Part shown: piece by piece, positions 1 through 10,850 of the stretch | Numbering within the stretch: the first letter of the stretch is position 1 | Layout: every line of letters starts with the position of its first letter | DNA from: Semisulcospira habei | Taxonomy: Eukaryota; Mollusca; Gastropoda; Semisulcospiridae | Direction of reading: 5' to 3' | Assembly: GCA_036245525.1 (NCBI GenBank) | Contig: BTPG01000003.1 | Coordinates: 163,563,107 to 163,627,106 of the forward strand | Length of the DNA stretch: 64,000 bases | Position numbers and translations under genes: made by a program | The notes under the pieces: generated by a model | Database searches by the model: none | Told to the model about the DNA's origin: nothing | Seen by the model: the letters and a program-made list of their open reading frames with translations, nothing else

Positions 1-62
1 GGATCTCTCTGGCAGTGAATCTGCAATCGTTTGGAGGCGTCATTACTAGACGCTGTTATTAA

Positions 63-537
63 TTAAACCCTCCCACTGCCGAGATAATAATTTGTGGATC
101 ACCATCAAACTGCATGAGGTATAGATCATTATGAGCTCCCGCAATTACGGGGGCTCATGAGGTTCTATGCCTCTTGCTGAAAGCCTTTGTAGCCATGTTC
201 ACTTGGCGTGATCTTCTACGTTCAACATTCAATTATTTCATAGAGACAATCTGCGTCGGTTGACATAGTTCCGTTGGCACTACGTATCACTGACGAGCAC
301 TACGTGGCGATTGAACTACGGTCGTTAAAACTACGTGTCGATAGCTTGACAGCAATACACTCGTTAAAATCTACAGGTACTGAAACTACTCTGTCGTGTG
401 TCGTTAAGTCGGACTAGCGACACGTAGTGCTAGCGAAGGTAGTGCTCGCGATCGTAGTGCTCAGTATCGGCACGTAGTTCGTGATACGTAGGGCTATCGA
501 TACGCACCTCTGCGTCCACTGGCAGTTAAGGGGTTAA
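63..537 (+). mobile_element. Family A element, split by a later insertion
   Basis: TTAA at both ends (63-66 and 534-537). The left end reads TTAAACCCTCCCACTGCC and the right end CACTGGCAGTTAAGGGGTTAA-like. The hairpin lies at about 115-180. The usual tail is interrupted after TCTGCGTC by a 251-bp segment (258-508); it then resumes as CACTGGCAG exactly as in uninterrupted copies. Confidence 0.8.
258..516. mobile_element. Insertion with 8-bp target duplication (hAT-like by TSD size)
   Basis: TCTGCGTC occurs at 250-257 and again at 509-516, flanking a segment absent from other family A copies. The segment is an imperfect inverted repeat made of short motifs: ACTACGT repeats in the left half and ACGTAGT repeats in the right half. 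Ends begin GGTTGACATAG and, on the reverse strand, GGTGCGTATCGATAG. An 8-bp duplication and subterminal repeat arrays fit hAT elements, but the ends are not typical hAT ends and no transposase is present. Confidence 0.65.
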
Positions 538-990
538 CTCATTTGTGCATGCAGCCACTGGTATTGTAAACAAGTCTGTATGCACACAGGGGCCATTGAC
601 TGCTCTGTTCAGTTCATCCTCCTTTGCGAAAACATGCACCTGGCGCATACTACATATTGTGGGATTGTCTCCTCAGCGGGACACTATATAATTATAATAA
701 CCATTTCAGGCACTGAACACTGGCCTTATTGCGTCACCCAAATGTCACTGGTAAAGTACAACATCAAAAGATGTGTCAGTGACTGCAGACACGTACAGAT
801 AAATTCATCAGAAAATTTACATTCCTTAGGTGATTTACGTCCAGTCAGAGAGTTTCAGAACTGCTAACGACGAAACTAAAGTGACGTCCAAACCTCCGTA
901 CTGCCAGTCATGACCACACGTTGCGTTACTGATGTACCTATGAATTCAACCGCATGCGTCCGAGGAACAATGTTACTAAATTGGTACCGT
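538..990. other. No recognised feature
   Basis: A 95-codon open frame (580-867) has no recognisable motif. TTAACTCATTTG at 534-545 could be the start of another TTAA element, but I cannot find its far end. Confidence 0.5.
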
Positions 991-1099
991 AAGGGGAACA
1001 GATCCTCATAAGCCCCCGCACCTGCGGTGGATCATTAGGATCTATGCCCCTTGCAGTTTGATGTAGTGTTCAGTTCCTCTCGACAGCGACGGAGCTTAA
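991..1099 (-). mobile_element. Partial family A element, reversed
   Basis: A degraded hairpin (CAGATCCTCATAAGCCCCC to ATGCCCCTTGCAG) is followed by the reverse complement of the A left end (GTGTTCAGTTCCTCTCGACAG). Its terminal TTAA (1096-1099) is shared with the next element. The other end is lost. Confidence 0.65.
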
Positions 1100-1310
1100 C
1101 GCATTCTACCTCAGACACACCACATCAAGATAAGGATCGACCATGATAGTTCAAGGGTGATGCCAGAATAGCTTGGCGCCTAAGGGCGCTAAGCTATTCT
1201 GGCATCACCCTTGAACTATCATGGTCGATCTGTGTCCTGCAATGCAATGCAGTCTTCAGAGGACAACGCCAAAATTTGGGGATTTCGGTGTTGGGGTAGA
1301 ATGAGTTTAA
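1096..1310 (+). mobile_element. Family B element, full length
   Basis: Ends are TTAACGCATTCTACC and GGGGTAGAATGAGTTTAA. The arms AGTTCAAGGGTGATGCC and GGCATCACCCTTGAACT form a near-perfect hairpin around TTGGCGCCTAAGGGCGCTAA. No coding capacity. Confidence 0.85.
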
Positions 1311-2364
1311 AAAAGGTATTCAAGCATGTGCTATGATTGTAATGAAATGCAGTTCATATTAAATTTCAGCCAGTGTTGCAAATGTACACGGCCATGCACA
1401 TATAATGGCCGAATCTTAAAAAAGGGAATGTAATGTATGTATTGCGTGTCGGTCATTACGTAGGCTTGTTAATATAATGCCAGTTGTTGCACATTAACAA
1501 TTTTACAAATTACATGAGTATGCACATCTGCAGAACCTAATGAAAAATAAACCATGAGGCAAAAAAAAAAAAATAAAAAAAATCAAAAAATCACCATAGC
1601 GCTTTTCTTCGTAAATATGCTTTAATCCGGGTTATTTTGACGTCATTTATTAGAAACTGTTATAGAAAATGTGCTGTCGCGTGTAAATGGAATCCGTCAT
1701 CAGTGACACTACCATCACGAGATATTGAAAGTGAAATGAGGAGCATCTGCAGAGGACCCAGCTCAAAACCAACCAGTGTGCAGTGTCACTAACATCCGTG
1801 TAGATGAAAATCTGGCCTGTTTGGTCTTTATCTACTATCACTATCAAATGGATATGAGTGTGTTCTTTATCTCTGTGTCAATCACTGGAGCTTAAAAATG
1901 GTTTGAAAGTAATTCACATTAAATAAAATAAGATTTATTAAGAAAATTATGTGATCCAGAAGTTCGGGAGTCAAATTTCTTTTGATTCAGTTAATAGCAT
2001 CATAAACAATCCACACAACATGTGTGTTAAAACATCTCACAGAAAACTTGCTTGTCAGAGTGTGTCCAGTTTTGCTTATTTTCACCACTAATGAAACCGT
2101 GTGTCCTCCAAGATAGCACTGGCGATAAGTCTTCAAATTTTTATGTAAAGGTGGCTGAACATCTGAAGTAAACAATAAATAAAATGTTCTTGTTTTGTTG
2201 TCAGGGTGGCTCTTTGTTTCCGGGTAAATTTACCGACACTTTTCGCGTTTTTATCGCCTCTGAGTACCTATACATTGTTATATTTATTATTTGTAAAAGT
2301 GTTGGCACGTTGTCTTTTTCCGATTCATGACCCTTGACATCGTCTAGATTAACCATATAACAAC
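1311..2364. other. AT-rich stretch without recognised feature
   Basis: Contains an A-rich tract at 1561-1590. Open frames at 1650-1847 and 1987-2175 (reverse) are short and show no motif. Confidence 0.5.
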
Positions 2365-2549
2365 TTAACCCCTTCAGAGCCGAGATAAATTAAATCCCAA
2401 CCAGCTGCAACTGCGGGGGCTCATGAGGATCTGTGCCTGTTGCTGAAACCACTTTGTATCCACGTTTTTTGACGGCTGGGGACCTTGCACGTTGAATTTA
2501 CGATGACTTCAAGAACACAGTCTGCGTCCTCTGGCAATGAAAGGGTCAA
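2365..2549 (+). mobile_element. Family A element lacking the left hairpin arm
   Basis: Starts TTAACCCCTTCAGAGCCGAG and ends CTCTGGCAATGAAAGGGTCAA. Only the right arm (CTGCGGGGGCTCATGAGG) remains, so the left arm was probably lost by deletion at the palindrome. Confidence 0.75.
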
Positions 2550-2640
2550 CCCCAACTAATTCACTTATCACTGAAGATCTAGGCAATGGACGCGTGACAA
2601 CGAGGTGAAAAAAAGGTGATGACTGCGACGTCGAAGCTAA

Positions 2641-2742
2641 AACCAATTGGCTGTCGGTAGGGCTTTTTGTCGAGGTAATTCTTCCAGGAATCTGGATGAA
2701 TAACCTCGACAAAATAAGCCCTGCCGACAGCCAGAGAGTTAA
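2641..2742. mobile_element. Family E palindrome, divergent
   Basis: GGCTGTCGGTAGGGCTTTTT pairs with its near reverse complement ending GCCGACAGCC at about 2732, with GTCGAGGTAATTC and GAATAACCTCGAC inside. The right end reads AGAGAGTTAA; the left TTAA is lost. Confidence 0.7.
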
Positions 2743-2863
2743 ATGTGTACCTCCTGCGCAGATAGGCTCTTTTACACGATGGTTTGTCCTTTTCATTGGT
2801 CATACAGCGGGTATCGCACGCCCCACTAATAGACTTGCACTATTCCATGTTGGCGATTTTTTT

Positions 2864-3880
2864 GGCTCACGTGCGAAGCAAAAGTGAGTCTATGTTTTGG
2901 GCCAGTGGTCTTCCGTCCGTCGTCCGTCCGCCGTCGTCCGTCGTCTGTCGTCTGTCGTCCGTGGTAAACTTTAACGTTGGCATTTTCTCGGAGACTATTC
3001 AAGCTACAGTCTTCACACTTGGCCCAAAAACACTTTGTGACAAGACCTTTCTAAACATACCAACTTCAGTGACCTCTCACAAAGGTCAAGGTCACAGGGG
3101 ATCAGGGAATAGGTCAAAATAGCTATATTTTTACATAATTAATCTTTTATCAAATACTATTCACAACTTCAAACCCAAACTTGGTACAAAGATACCTGAT
3201 GGTAAGACCTTTCTATGCATACTACTTTGGTTGATCCCTCGGAAAGGTCAAGGGTCACAAGAGCTCATGAAATAAGTCCAAAATAGCCATATTTTGACAA
3301 AAGATGGTTTTTCTCTCAAATACTATTCACAACTTCAAACCCAAAATTGGTACAGAGATACATGATGGTATGACCTATCTATGTATACTAATTTGGATGA
3401 CCCCTTTGAAAGGTCAAGGTCACAAGAGCTAACGAAATAGGTAAAAAATAGCCATATTTTGACAAAATATGTTTTTTTTTCTCAAATACTATTCACAACT
3501 TAAAACCCAAACTTGGTACAAAGATACCTGATGGTAAGACCTATCTATGCATACTAATTTGAATGACTCCTTGTAAAAGGTCAATGGTCACAAGAGGTCG
3601 ACAAATGTGTATGACATGCCAATTTAAAAAAAAAATAGAATTGTAGTTATTATCAACATTTTTGCAAACTTTTCATCAAATTTGGCACAAAGGTAGCTGA
3701 TGATAAGACCTTCATATGTATACTAATTTAGTCGACTCATCGCAAAGGTCAAGGGTCACGGGGGTTTGGCAGATGTGTGAAAACTGATTAAATTTTGATT
3801 TAAAAAATGGATTTTGTTGGGAAAGAAGCCATCCCTTTACTTATTGTCACACATGTGTGGATTGGTCATACACGTGAGCC
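2864..3880. mobile_element. Dispersed mollusc-type element with internal repeats
   Basis: Short inverted ends GGCTCACGTG (2864) and CACGTGAGCC (3871-3880). After a (GTCCGTC)-rich stretch at about 2919-2965 come about five diverged tandem units of roughly 155-165 bp (starting near 2985, 3149, 3319, 3482, 3645). Each carries ATACTATTCACAACTTCAAA-like and AAAGGTCAAGGTCACA-like segments. I know elements with these ends and a GTCCGTC stretch from mollusc genomes; this is memory, not a search. No open frame is conserved across units. Confidence 0.65.
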
Positions 3881-4084
3881 ATAAGGGCTTTGTAAGTCTC
3901 TTTTATTTATAGAAGAAACTTTTTAGGATGGGTCGCGGCGGAGCAAATTCAAAAGAATGCCCATGACGACAAAGGCGGGCTGGTCTGAAAATATAAATAT
4001 GACAACGAAAGTAAATAGATACAAATGACCTCATGTCTAGTTACGCTAACTTCGCTGCATAACGTACTTTTGGCGGGAAACGCC

Positions 4085-4155
4085 ATGTGTGTGTGTGTGT
4101 ATGTGTGTGTGTGTGTGTGTGTGTATGTGTGTGTGTGTGCGCGCGCGCGCGCGCA
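4085..4155. repeat. (TG)n then (GC)n microsatellite
   Basis: TG repeats with single TA interruptions run into a GC run. The open frames over it on both strands are artefacts of the repeat. Confidence 0.95.
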
Positions 4156-4273
4156 TGTATGTAAACACGAGACTCTCCGATGTTTGCGTACGTACAAGCT
4201 TGAAACTTGAGGACGTGCTTTCTTCAACGGGTGCTTAGGAGAGCCTCCGGGGATATTAAAATTGGGTGTCTCA

Positions 4274-4487
4274 TTAACTCATTCTACCCCAGACACACCA
4301 CAGCAAGATAACAATCGACCATGATAGTTCAAAGGTGGTACCAGAATAGCTTGGCGCCTATGGGCGCCAAGCTATTCTGGCATCACCCTTGAACTATCAT
4401 GGTCGATCTATGTCCTGCACTAGAGTGCAGTCTTCAGAGGACAATGGCAAAATGTGGGGATTTCGGTGTTGGGGTAGAATGAGTTAA
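4274..4487 (+). mobile_element. Family B element, full length
   Basis: Ends TTAACTCATTCTACCCC and GGGGTAGAATGAGTTAA. The arms are mismatched at one subfamily position: the left arm reads GGTGGTACC, the right GGCATCACC. Confidence 0.88.
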
Positions 4488-4776
4488 AGGGATAAAAAAA
4501 AAAAAAACTGTTGTACCGCATTAGAGTCCGTAATGTTTGTCATTTTCACTTGAAATTTTGGATATAGCTAGATTAGAGAAAGACATTGGATGAGTTCGTT
4601 AGCCAGCTTTGTACCCATCCAACTTCTTCTGTAAAAATTAATTAATTCTTTTCAGAAAAAAATTAAACCAGAAAAAAAAAAACTTGACTTCTTGATAAAG
4701 TAAGACAGTGGCCGAGACGTAAAAGAAGCAGCTCCGTCAACACGCAGACATTGACGCAATACTTTACATATGTCTT

Positions 4777-5452
<676 letters not shown>

Positions 5453-5597
5453 CAAGACGCAAAGAACTGCATGAGCCCCCCCCCCCTCCCTCCCGCGGGG
5501 GGGGGGGGGGGCGGGGGGAGGGGGAAGGGGGCTCATGCAGTTCTTTGCCTCTTGCAGTTGGGAGTTGTCGGCATGTTTCCTGGAGTGAAAGAGTTAC
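5453..5597 (-). mobile_element. Family A element with expanded C/G hairpin apex
   Basis: Arms GACGCAAAGAACTGCATGAG and CTCATGCAGTTCTTTGCCTC flank long C (about 5477-5492) and G (about 5498-5530) tracts where normal copies have CCCCCGC/GCGGGGG. The end GAGTGAAAGAGTTAC at 5583-5597 is a worn A terminus. Confidence 0.65.
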
Positions 5598-5689
5598 GCT
5601 TTCTCTCCATTTACATTGGCTACACAGTTTAAAGTCTCAGCGTCTTGACGTGAGGTCCAACGTCACATAAATGATGAAACTATATTTTC

Positions 5690-5764
5690 CTATGTGTGTT
5701 TGGTCTGTGATTTTATACCTTAGGGCGCTAGGCCTTGAAGCACACAATCACAGATCGGCATGCA
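5690..5764. repeat. Family G palindrome, divergent
   Basis: GGTCTGTGATTTTATACCTTA pairs loosely with ACAATCACAGATCGGCATGC. A related half-copy (GAGGTCCAACGTCACAT) lies just upstream at about 5652-5668. Confidence 0.55.
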
Positions 5765-5846
5765 CCGTTTGAGATCGCGTGTGAGAGAATGCATGCAAGG
5801 TTTACGTCGAGCAGGCTACTAAAGCTCCTGACTAAAATGTACCATG

Positions 5847-6005
5847 TTAACCCATTGAGCCCCACGGCCGCAAATGTTGGAGTATTCAGCTAACGACTAT
5901 GTGTCAGTTGTAGGAGATGGATCGACCATGATAATTCAAGGGTAGTGCCAGATTGGCTTGGCGCCGTCAGGCGCCAAGATAATCTGGCACTACCCTTGAA
6001 TCATC
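5847..6005 (+). mobile_element. Family B3 element, right end missing
   Basis: Starts TTAACCCATTGAGCCCCACGG. The hairpin is intact (GGGTAGTGCCAGATT to GATAATCTGGCACTACCC), then the sequence breaks off into ATCATCTCAGTGATCATCTC. Confidence 0.8.
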
Positions 6006-6310
6006 TCAGTGATCATCTCAGTGTGGAGCATCACGAGGTCGGTATCGAGATGCAGCAGGAACTGGAACGCACTTTTGATTATTTTTGCAACGTAAGTTCA
6101 ACCTAAAACTGATGCGATGAACCACTTTAGTGTTGGGACACGTCAGTCCAACTCCGCCCAGCTATTGTCAAGAGGCTGACACAGACCCTGGTGTACTCCC
6201 GCAGTTTGTGTGGTTTTATACTTTCGACTGACATCTTTATATCTGTATTTTTGAAACGTTTAGATTTGCCAGCGTGCAAAGAGATTTGATTGATGATCGC
6301 AAGCAAAGAC

Positions 6311-6395
6311 GATTTGGCTGTCGGTTCCGGTTATTGTCGCGGTGATTCACAGGAATCATCGCGACAAAAACCGCTACCCACAGCCAAAGGGTTCA
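6311..6395. mobile_element. Family E palindrome
   Basis: TTGGCTGTCGGTTCCGG and ACCCACAGCCAAAGGGTT flank GTCGCGGTGATTC/GAATCATCGCGAC. The left TTAA is worn away; the right end reads GGGTTCA. Confidence 0.75.
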
Positions 6396-6478
6396 TTAAC
6401 ATACTCGAGACGTGCTGCATTCGGATGCGCGGCTTTTAAAGTAGAGTATGCGGATGCGGCACGTCTTCAACGGGTTAA
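6396..6478. mobile_element. Family D palindrome
   Basis: TTAA at both ends. Arms GAGACGTGCTGCATTCGGA and CGGATGCGGCACGTCTTC. Confidence 0.75.
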
Positions 6479-6642
6479 AATCGGCAGACCTTATTTGTCG
6501 CTTTGCAATATAGTGTTCAAATTATATTATTTTTTTCATAACTGGATCAGGTAGTCACTTTGCTGTTCAGTCAAATACACAGAAAACAAGACGAAAGTAT
6601 CTTCCAAAAGAAACCCTTTAAAATCTCAACGAAAAGTTCAAT

Positions 6643-7086
6643 TCAACCCGTTCACTGTCGGGAAAAAGCGGATACGATCCAACTGGAAGAGACATACATC
6701 CCCAGTATCACTAGGCAGGCATTGTCATGGAACCCCCAGGAAAAGAGGAAAAGAGGCAGGCCGAGAAACTCCTGGCGTCGAGACCTCCAAGCAGACATCA
6801 AGAGACTGGGAACCACCTGGAGTAAAATCGAAGGAGAAGCACAGGACAGGAGTCGCTGGAGGTCTCTCGTCGACGGCCTATACCCGGGTAGGGGTGACAG
6901 ACGTAAGTAAGTAAGTAATCCAACTGGAAGAGACATACATCCCCATGAGCTATGGCTTATTAGAAGTTATGCCTCGTGCTGACACCCCTTTGTATTCGTG
7001 TTCCCTGAACGGCTGCGGATGTTTGTCGTTGAATTAACAAAGATTTCGGAAACACAGTCTGCAACCTCTGGCAGTGGACGGGTTAA
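6643..7086 (+). mobile_element. Family A element interrupted by a LINE tail
   Basis: Left end TCAACCCGTTCACTGTCGGG, right end CTGGCAGTGGACGGGTTAA. The body is split at the hairpin by a 213-bp insertion with a 28-bp perfect target duplication (6677-6704 and 6918-6945). After the insertion the A tail, including GAATTAACAAAGATTTC, continues normally. Confidence 0.85.
6705..6917 (+). mobile_element. 5'-truncated LINE tail (C terminus of ORF2)
   Basis: An open frame with no start of its own runs through 6705-6910 to a natural stop. It contains the stretch KRKRGRPRNSWRRD and then WSKIEGEAQDRSRWRSLVDG, the basic and WR-rich C terminus typical of many invertebrate LINE reverse transcriptases. It is followed by the short tail GTAAGTAAGTAAGTA. 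The 28-bp duplication on either side and the loss of the 5' part fit target-primed reverse transcription. The element clade cannot be decided from the tail alone. Confidence 0.85.
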
Positions 7087-7215
7087 ACTTTAAACCGTGT
7101 AGAACAGCTGTGCCCAAGTGCGCAACACCTGCAATTTTTATTCACATGACGAAATAGTGTGCAGTCGTGCATCAAAGACTGACTGTCACATCAATGCAGC
7201 AAGTAGTGTGTAAAT

Positions 7216-7262
7216 TTGCCGGTGAGCAAAAGACCGACGTCGGCCTCAGATGTCTTAAAACA
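7216..7262. repeat. Decayed family C half-element
   Basis: GTGAGCAAAAG followed by ACCGACGTCGGCC matches the family C left arm; the other arm is missing. Confidence 0.4.
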
Positions 7263-7285
7263 CGTTTGCTGCCTTTTGGCACAAG

Positions 7286-7473
7286 TGAACACAATCCACC
7301 TGCAAGAGGCACAGATCCTCGTGAGCCCCCGCAGTTGCGGGGGCTCACGAGGATCTATGCCTCTTGCTCACATTATGTTGTATCCGTGTTTCTTGGACGC
7401 CTGGGCTCTTTGGCCTTGAAATAACAAAGATTTCAGAAACTTAATCTGGGTCCGCCGGCAGTAAAGGGGTTAA
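7286..7473 (+). mobile_element. Family A element, left end missing
   Basis: Perfect hairpin arms apart from one base (GAGGCACAGATCCTCGTGAG / CTCACGAGGATCTATGCCTC), then a normal tail ending CCGGCAGTAAAGGGGTTAA. Confidence 0.8.
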
Positions 7474-7507
7474 CCGATTCATCGAAGGGGGTAAAGTCGG
7501 TCAACTA

Positions 7508-7568
7508 TACCAGCAAGAGACATCAATTCTACCTGCGGGTGTTACGAGGTTCTATGTGTCTTGCAGGT
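7508..7568. repeat. Decayed family A hairpin
   Basis: GCAAGAGACATCAATTCTAC and TTACGAGGTTCTATGTGTCT still pair weakly. Confidence 0.45.
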
Positions 7569-7746
7569 GAGAGGTGCTGCCAGTAGTGGACGAGACAGGC
7601 ATGGCGGTGACAGTTGGGGACGGGGATGACTGGAATGTTGGTTGAATTCTAGACCAGAACTCCATAGGACTTGCTCTGTGTGAGGAGCAGAGATGCAGTG
7701 ATTTGGAAAGTGCGATTGCTATGTAGCAAATAGGCATGGACTAGAA

Positions 7747-7850
7747 CGGGGGGGGGGGGGGGGGGGGGGGTGGGGGGGGGGGGCGAGGGGGGGGGACGAG
7801 GGGATGGGGGAGAGGGGAGGGGGGAGAGGGAGGGGGAGGGGTCTTGGGTT
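7747..7850. repeat. G-rich low-complexity tract
   Basis: G runs of up to about 20, with interspersed A and T, strongly purine-biased on this strand. Confidence 0.9.
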
Positions 7851-7873
7851 ACAATTGTGACGTTACTAACCCC

Positions 7874-7954
7874 TTAACACTTTCGAGACGTGTCGCATCC
7901 GGATTCGCAGCCTTAGGCCGCGAATCTGAATGCGACACGTCGCGAAAGAGTTAA
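7874..7954. mobile_element. Family D palindrome, full length
   Basis: TTAACACTTTCGAGACGTGTC and GACACGTCGCGAAAGAGTTAA pair along 81 bp around CGCAGCCTTAGGCCGCG. Confidence 0.8.
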
Positions 7955-8138
7955 CTTCCAGTTGGCGCAGACTGTGTTGATGAAATGTTGGTTTCTTCCA
8001 CGAGAAAGATCCCCAGCCGTCTAAGGAACTTGGATTCAAAGTGGTGTCGCAAGAGGCATAGATCCTCATGAGCCCCCGCAACTGCGGGGGCTCATGAGGA
8101 TCTATGCCTCTTGCGGCTGGATCTTGTGAAGGGGATAA
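7951..8138 (-). mobile_element. Family A element, reversed
   Basis: Shares TTAA 7951-7954 with the preceding D element. The hairpin arms are perfect over GCAAGAGGCATAGATCCTCA and its complement. The far end is worn to GTGAAGGGGATAA. Confidence 0.8.
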
Positions 8139-8837
8139 GTTTGGTTTTTGTGTTTAACGACATCATGTCATTACACTATTGTGAGTCTTTAATCAAGACA
8201 TCATCACTCGTAGCAACTCTTTATTTTCATTATCCTTGATTGATTAAATTAATAGCCGGGACTGATCCCCCTCTCCTTCCCGCTCCGCTCTCCCTCTCTC
8301 CCCCCCCCCCCTCCCTTCTCCCCACGATTACCTCAGCGCATACGGCCTTCTTTTTCTCGTAACCCCTTGCATGAGGCTATGACCTGCCTTTTGTAAATGG
8401 AAGTTAGGGAGGACAGGAATGTTGTTTTGATTGCATAAGGATTGACAGGTCCTGCCAATGAGAGCACGAACCAGGCTGTGAACCCGAGCAGTCGTCGGCT
8501 GATGTCTCCACGTCCTCCTCCATCTCGTCATCACAGCTACCAACCCAGTCCTCGGGCCGCCGTCGGCCGCAATTGCGTTTTGGATGCTTGCCCAAACCTT
8601 GCCATCGAGAGAGACAGGCGATGGTCCTATTTTGATTTCTTTGATGGTAGTGGATGCATGTTGCCCGGAGATGGATGGCGGCTACAGCAGCAAACTCGCG
8701 CTGTTTTGGAGAGGTTGTTTTGAACGTTCTCCTCCAGCCCTCTACTCCACGAAGAAGGCGTGTGTCCTTGGGACAGTTTGTAGTGTCCCGGCCGTGACCC
8801 CCCCCCCCCGACACCCTCCCCCCCCCCCCATCCCCTG
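8139..8837. other. No recognised gene
   Basis: A reverse open frame of 146 codons (8404-8844) shows neither domain nor repeat I know. It is partly driven by poly-C tracts at about 8301-8311 and 8799-8808. Treated as non-coding. Confidence 0.45.
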
Positions 8838-8908
8838 TGAGCAAAAGGTCTTTGCGCCGACGTCAGCCTTAGAGATGACTGCCCGGCGCACGACCAAGAC
8901 CTTTTTAA
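8838..8908. repeat. Decayed family C element
   Basis: GTGAGCAAAAGGTCTTTGCG with GCCGACGTCAGCC, followed by a degraded partner ending GACCAAGACC. Confidence 0.45.
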
Positions 8909-9091
8909 AAATAAAATTAAGCTTATAATTGCACTCATACGCACACCAGAGGATTGACCAGGGTCTGTCTCCTGAAAGTAGTCTTTGGCGGACAGTTCCC
9001 GAAAGTGGGAACTTGGACATGATGGTTGAACTTGCATGTCTCTCACGTTTACTCACCTGTTTGTTCGGTGTTTGTGTTGGTAAAACTGTGT

Positions 9092-9292
9092 TTAACCCCT
9101 TCGCTGTCAGAGAAATGCGAACCAAACGCCACCCAACTACTGCAAAACGCATATATCCTCATGAGCACCCGCAGTCGCGGGGGCTCATGAGGATATATGC
9201 GCCTCTTGCTGACAACACTCTTTGTCGTTGATTAAGGATTAGCAAAGGTTTTAAAAAATACAAGTCTTGTCCACTGGCGGTGAAGGGGTTAA
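9092..9292 (+). mobile_element. Family A element, full length
   Basis: TTAACCCCTTCGCTGTCAGAG to CTGGCGGTGAAGGGGTTAA. The hairpin carries the matched variant ATATATCCTC/GAGGATATAT where the usual copy has ATAGATCCTC/GAGGATCTAT. Confidence 0.88.
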
Positions 9293-9535
9293 TTTTGTTT
9301 TCATCACGATGCGGCCTTGTCCTGCACTTTTGCCGCGCTAAAAAACAGACGTCGTTTCCAAACGGTCGACAATAAAGTTTTGCACGTAAAGCCATCGGGG
9401 TTGACCCTGACTTTGTGCGTACAGGAAACAGCCCCGAACAATTTTTGAGTCACGACTATTGACATGGCTTGTCAGTACTGCCTTTATATATATTTTTTGG
9501 GTTGTTGTTGTTGGTATTTTCAGGATAGTCCATCT

Positions 9536-9604
9536 GCAAGAGGCAAAGATTCTCATGAGCCCCTGCGGCAGCCGCAGGGGCTCATGAGAATCTTTGCCTC
9601 TTGC
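9536..9604. mobile_element. Family A hairpin only (perfect palindrome)
   Basis: Arms GCAAGAGGCAAAGATTCTCA and TGAGAATCTTTGCCTCTTGC pair without mismatch. They differ from the usual family sequence at matching positions in both arms. The flanking A body and TTAA ends are absent. Confidence 0.8.
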
Positions 9605-10074
9605 TGGCAGCATTATTACACCATCAGACCACATTCTGGATTAACTCTAGAACGGTCTTGTTCTGTGTATGTTAATTATACACGCAGGGATTTGAAATCT
9701 GTAGTGTTTTGACGGTGAACATGGTCCAGTGTTAGTCACGACCTGGCAAAATAACAGCTAAGGACGCAGTTTGGAGGGCAGTAAGGTCAGTTTCAAAAAG
9801 AACGTCGCTAGGCTCTACACAGAATTATTTATACCTCCAAATACACCGAGAGATAGTCTACAGACGCCAAGATGGGCTCTTATGGAATGAGGCCGGAGCA
9901 CACGTCCTGAGAAAGTCTTGTAGCTTTCTTGACCAGTCTTTGTGTAATGGATTATAGGACCTGCTTAGCGGAGAATGTGATATCTATGTTTTGTCAGTTC
10001 GTCTTTTCACCAATTTCATGTTTTTTGTTTTTTAAATTTTTATGTTGGGTCGTGTCCATGTTACATAAAATAAT
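9605..10074. other. No recognised feature
   Basis: Unique-looking sequence with no long frame or repeat family that I can see. Confidence 0.5.
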
Positions 10075-10182
<108 letters not shown>

Positions 10183-10652
10183 CAATTGGTGAATGAACTG
10201 GATGGATGGCCGTTTGAAGTCCACATGGCTGTATGGATGGATGCTTATAGTACAGATGCATAGATGCACGAATGCATGATTGTTTGTTTGGTTAGCCGCT
10301 CGCCCAATTGAATGATCGATGCAAATGGCGTTTTCATCAGCCTGAGCAGCTATGGTATATTGTATTCATGGTTCAGACACACAGACGGTGTCCTCGCGGG
10401 GGTTCACGAGTCATCAGCACCATAACCTTTTTAACTGAGTTCATGTTTTTGTCCGAGGCAGCCAGCTAATGTGCACAGACTCTTTTAAACGTCAACAACG
10501 TTGAACTGAATGTACTCTGGGTCAGAGTGTTTTCCTTTCGCTTCCTTGTTTACTTTTCAAAGCCCTTCCGTGAAACAGGGCTACTTAGCGGCGTATCTTT
10601 TTCTCAGCTAGCCAAGGTTCGTTTCGGTGGAGAGCTGTCCATCGTCCATCTC

Positions 10653-10716
10653 CAAGACGCATAGATCCTCATGAGCCCCTGCGACAGCAGGGGCTCATGA
10701 GGATCTATGCGTCTTT
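10653..10716. mobile_element. Family A hairpin only
   Basis: AAGACGCATAGATCCTCATG pairs perfectly with CATGAGGATCTATGCGTCTT. The GACGC/GCGTC variant is changed in both arms relative to GAGGC/GCCTC. Confidence 0.78.
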
Positions 10717-10850
10717 CTGTAATAATTATCACACTTATCTAGTATGTTCCTCAAACGATATTTATAACTGAGATTTAAAAAGACGACTGCAATGCCGGTG
10801 GCTTCTCCCAGATTGTTCGGACGTGATGCAAATGGAGCCGGTCTCTGTCA

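Noticed and set aside
7286..8138. Bacterial-style rho-independent terminators
   Set aside because: The GC-rich hairpins lack U tracts, occur in mobile copies with TTAA ends, and the sequence is eukaryotic.
8404..8844. Gene candidate of 146 codons
   Set aside because: No motif, no splice or start context, and overlapping frames of similar length on the same strand; treated as chance.
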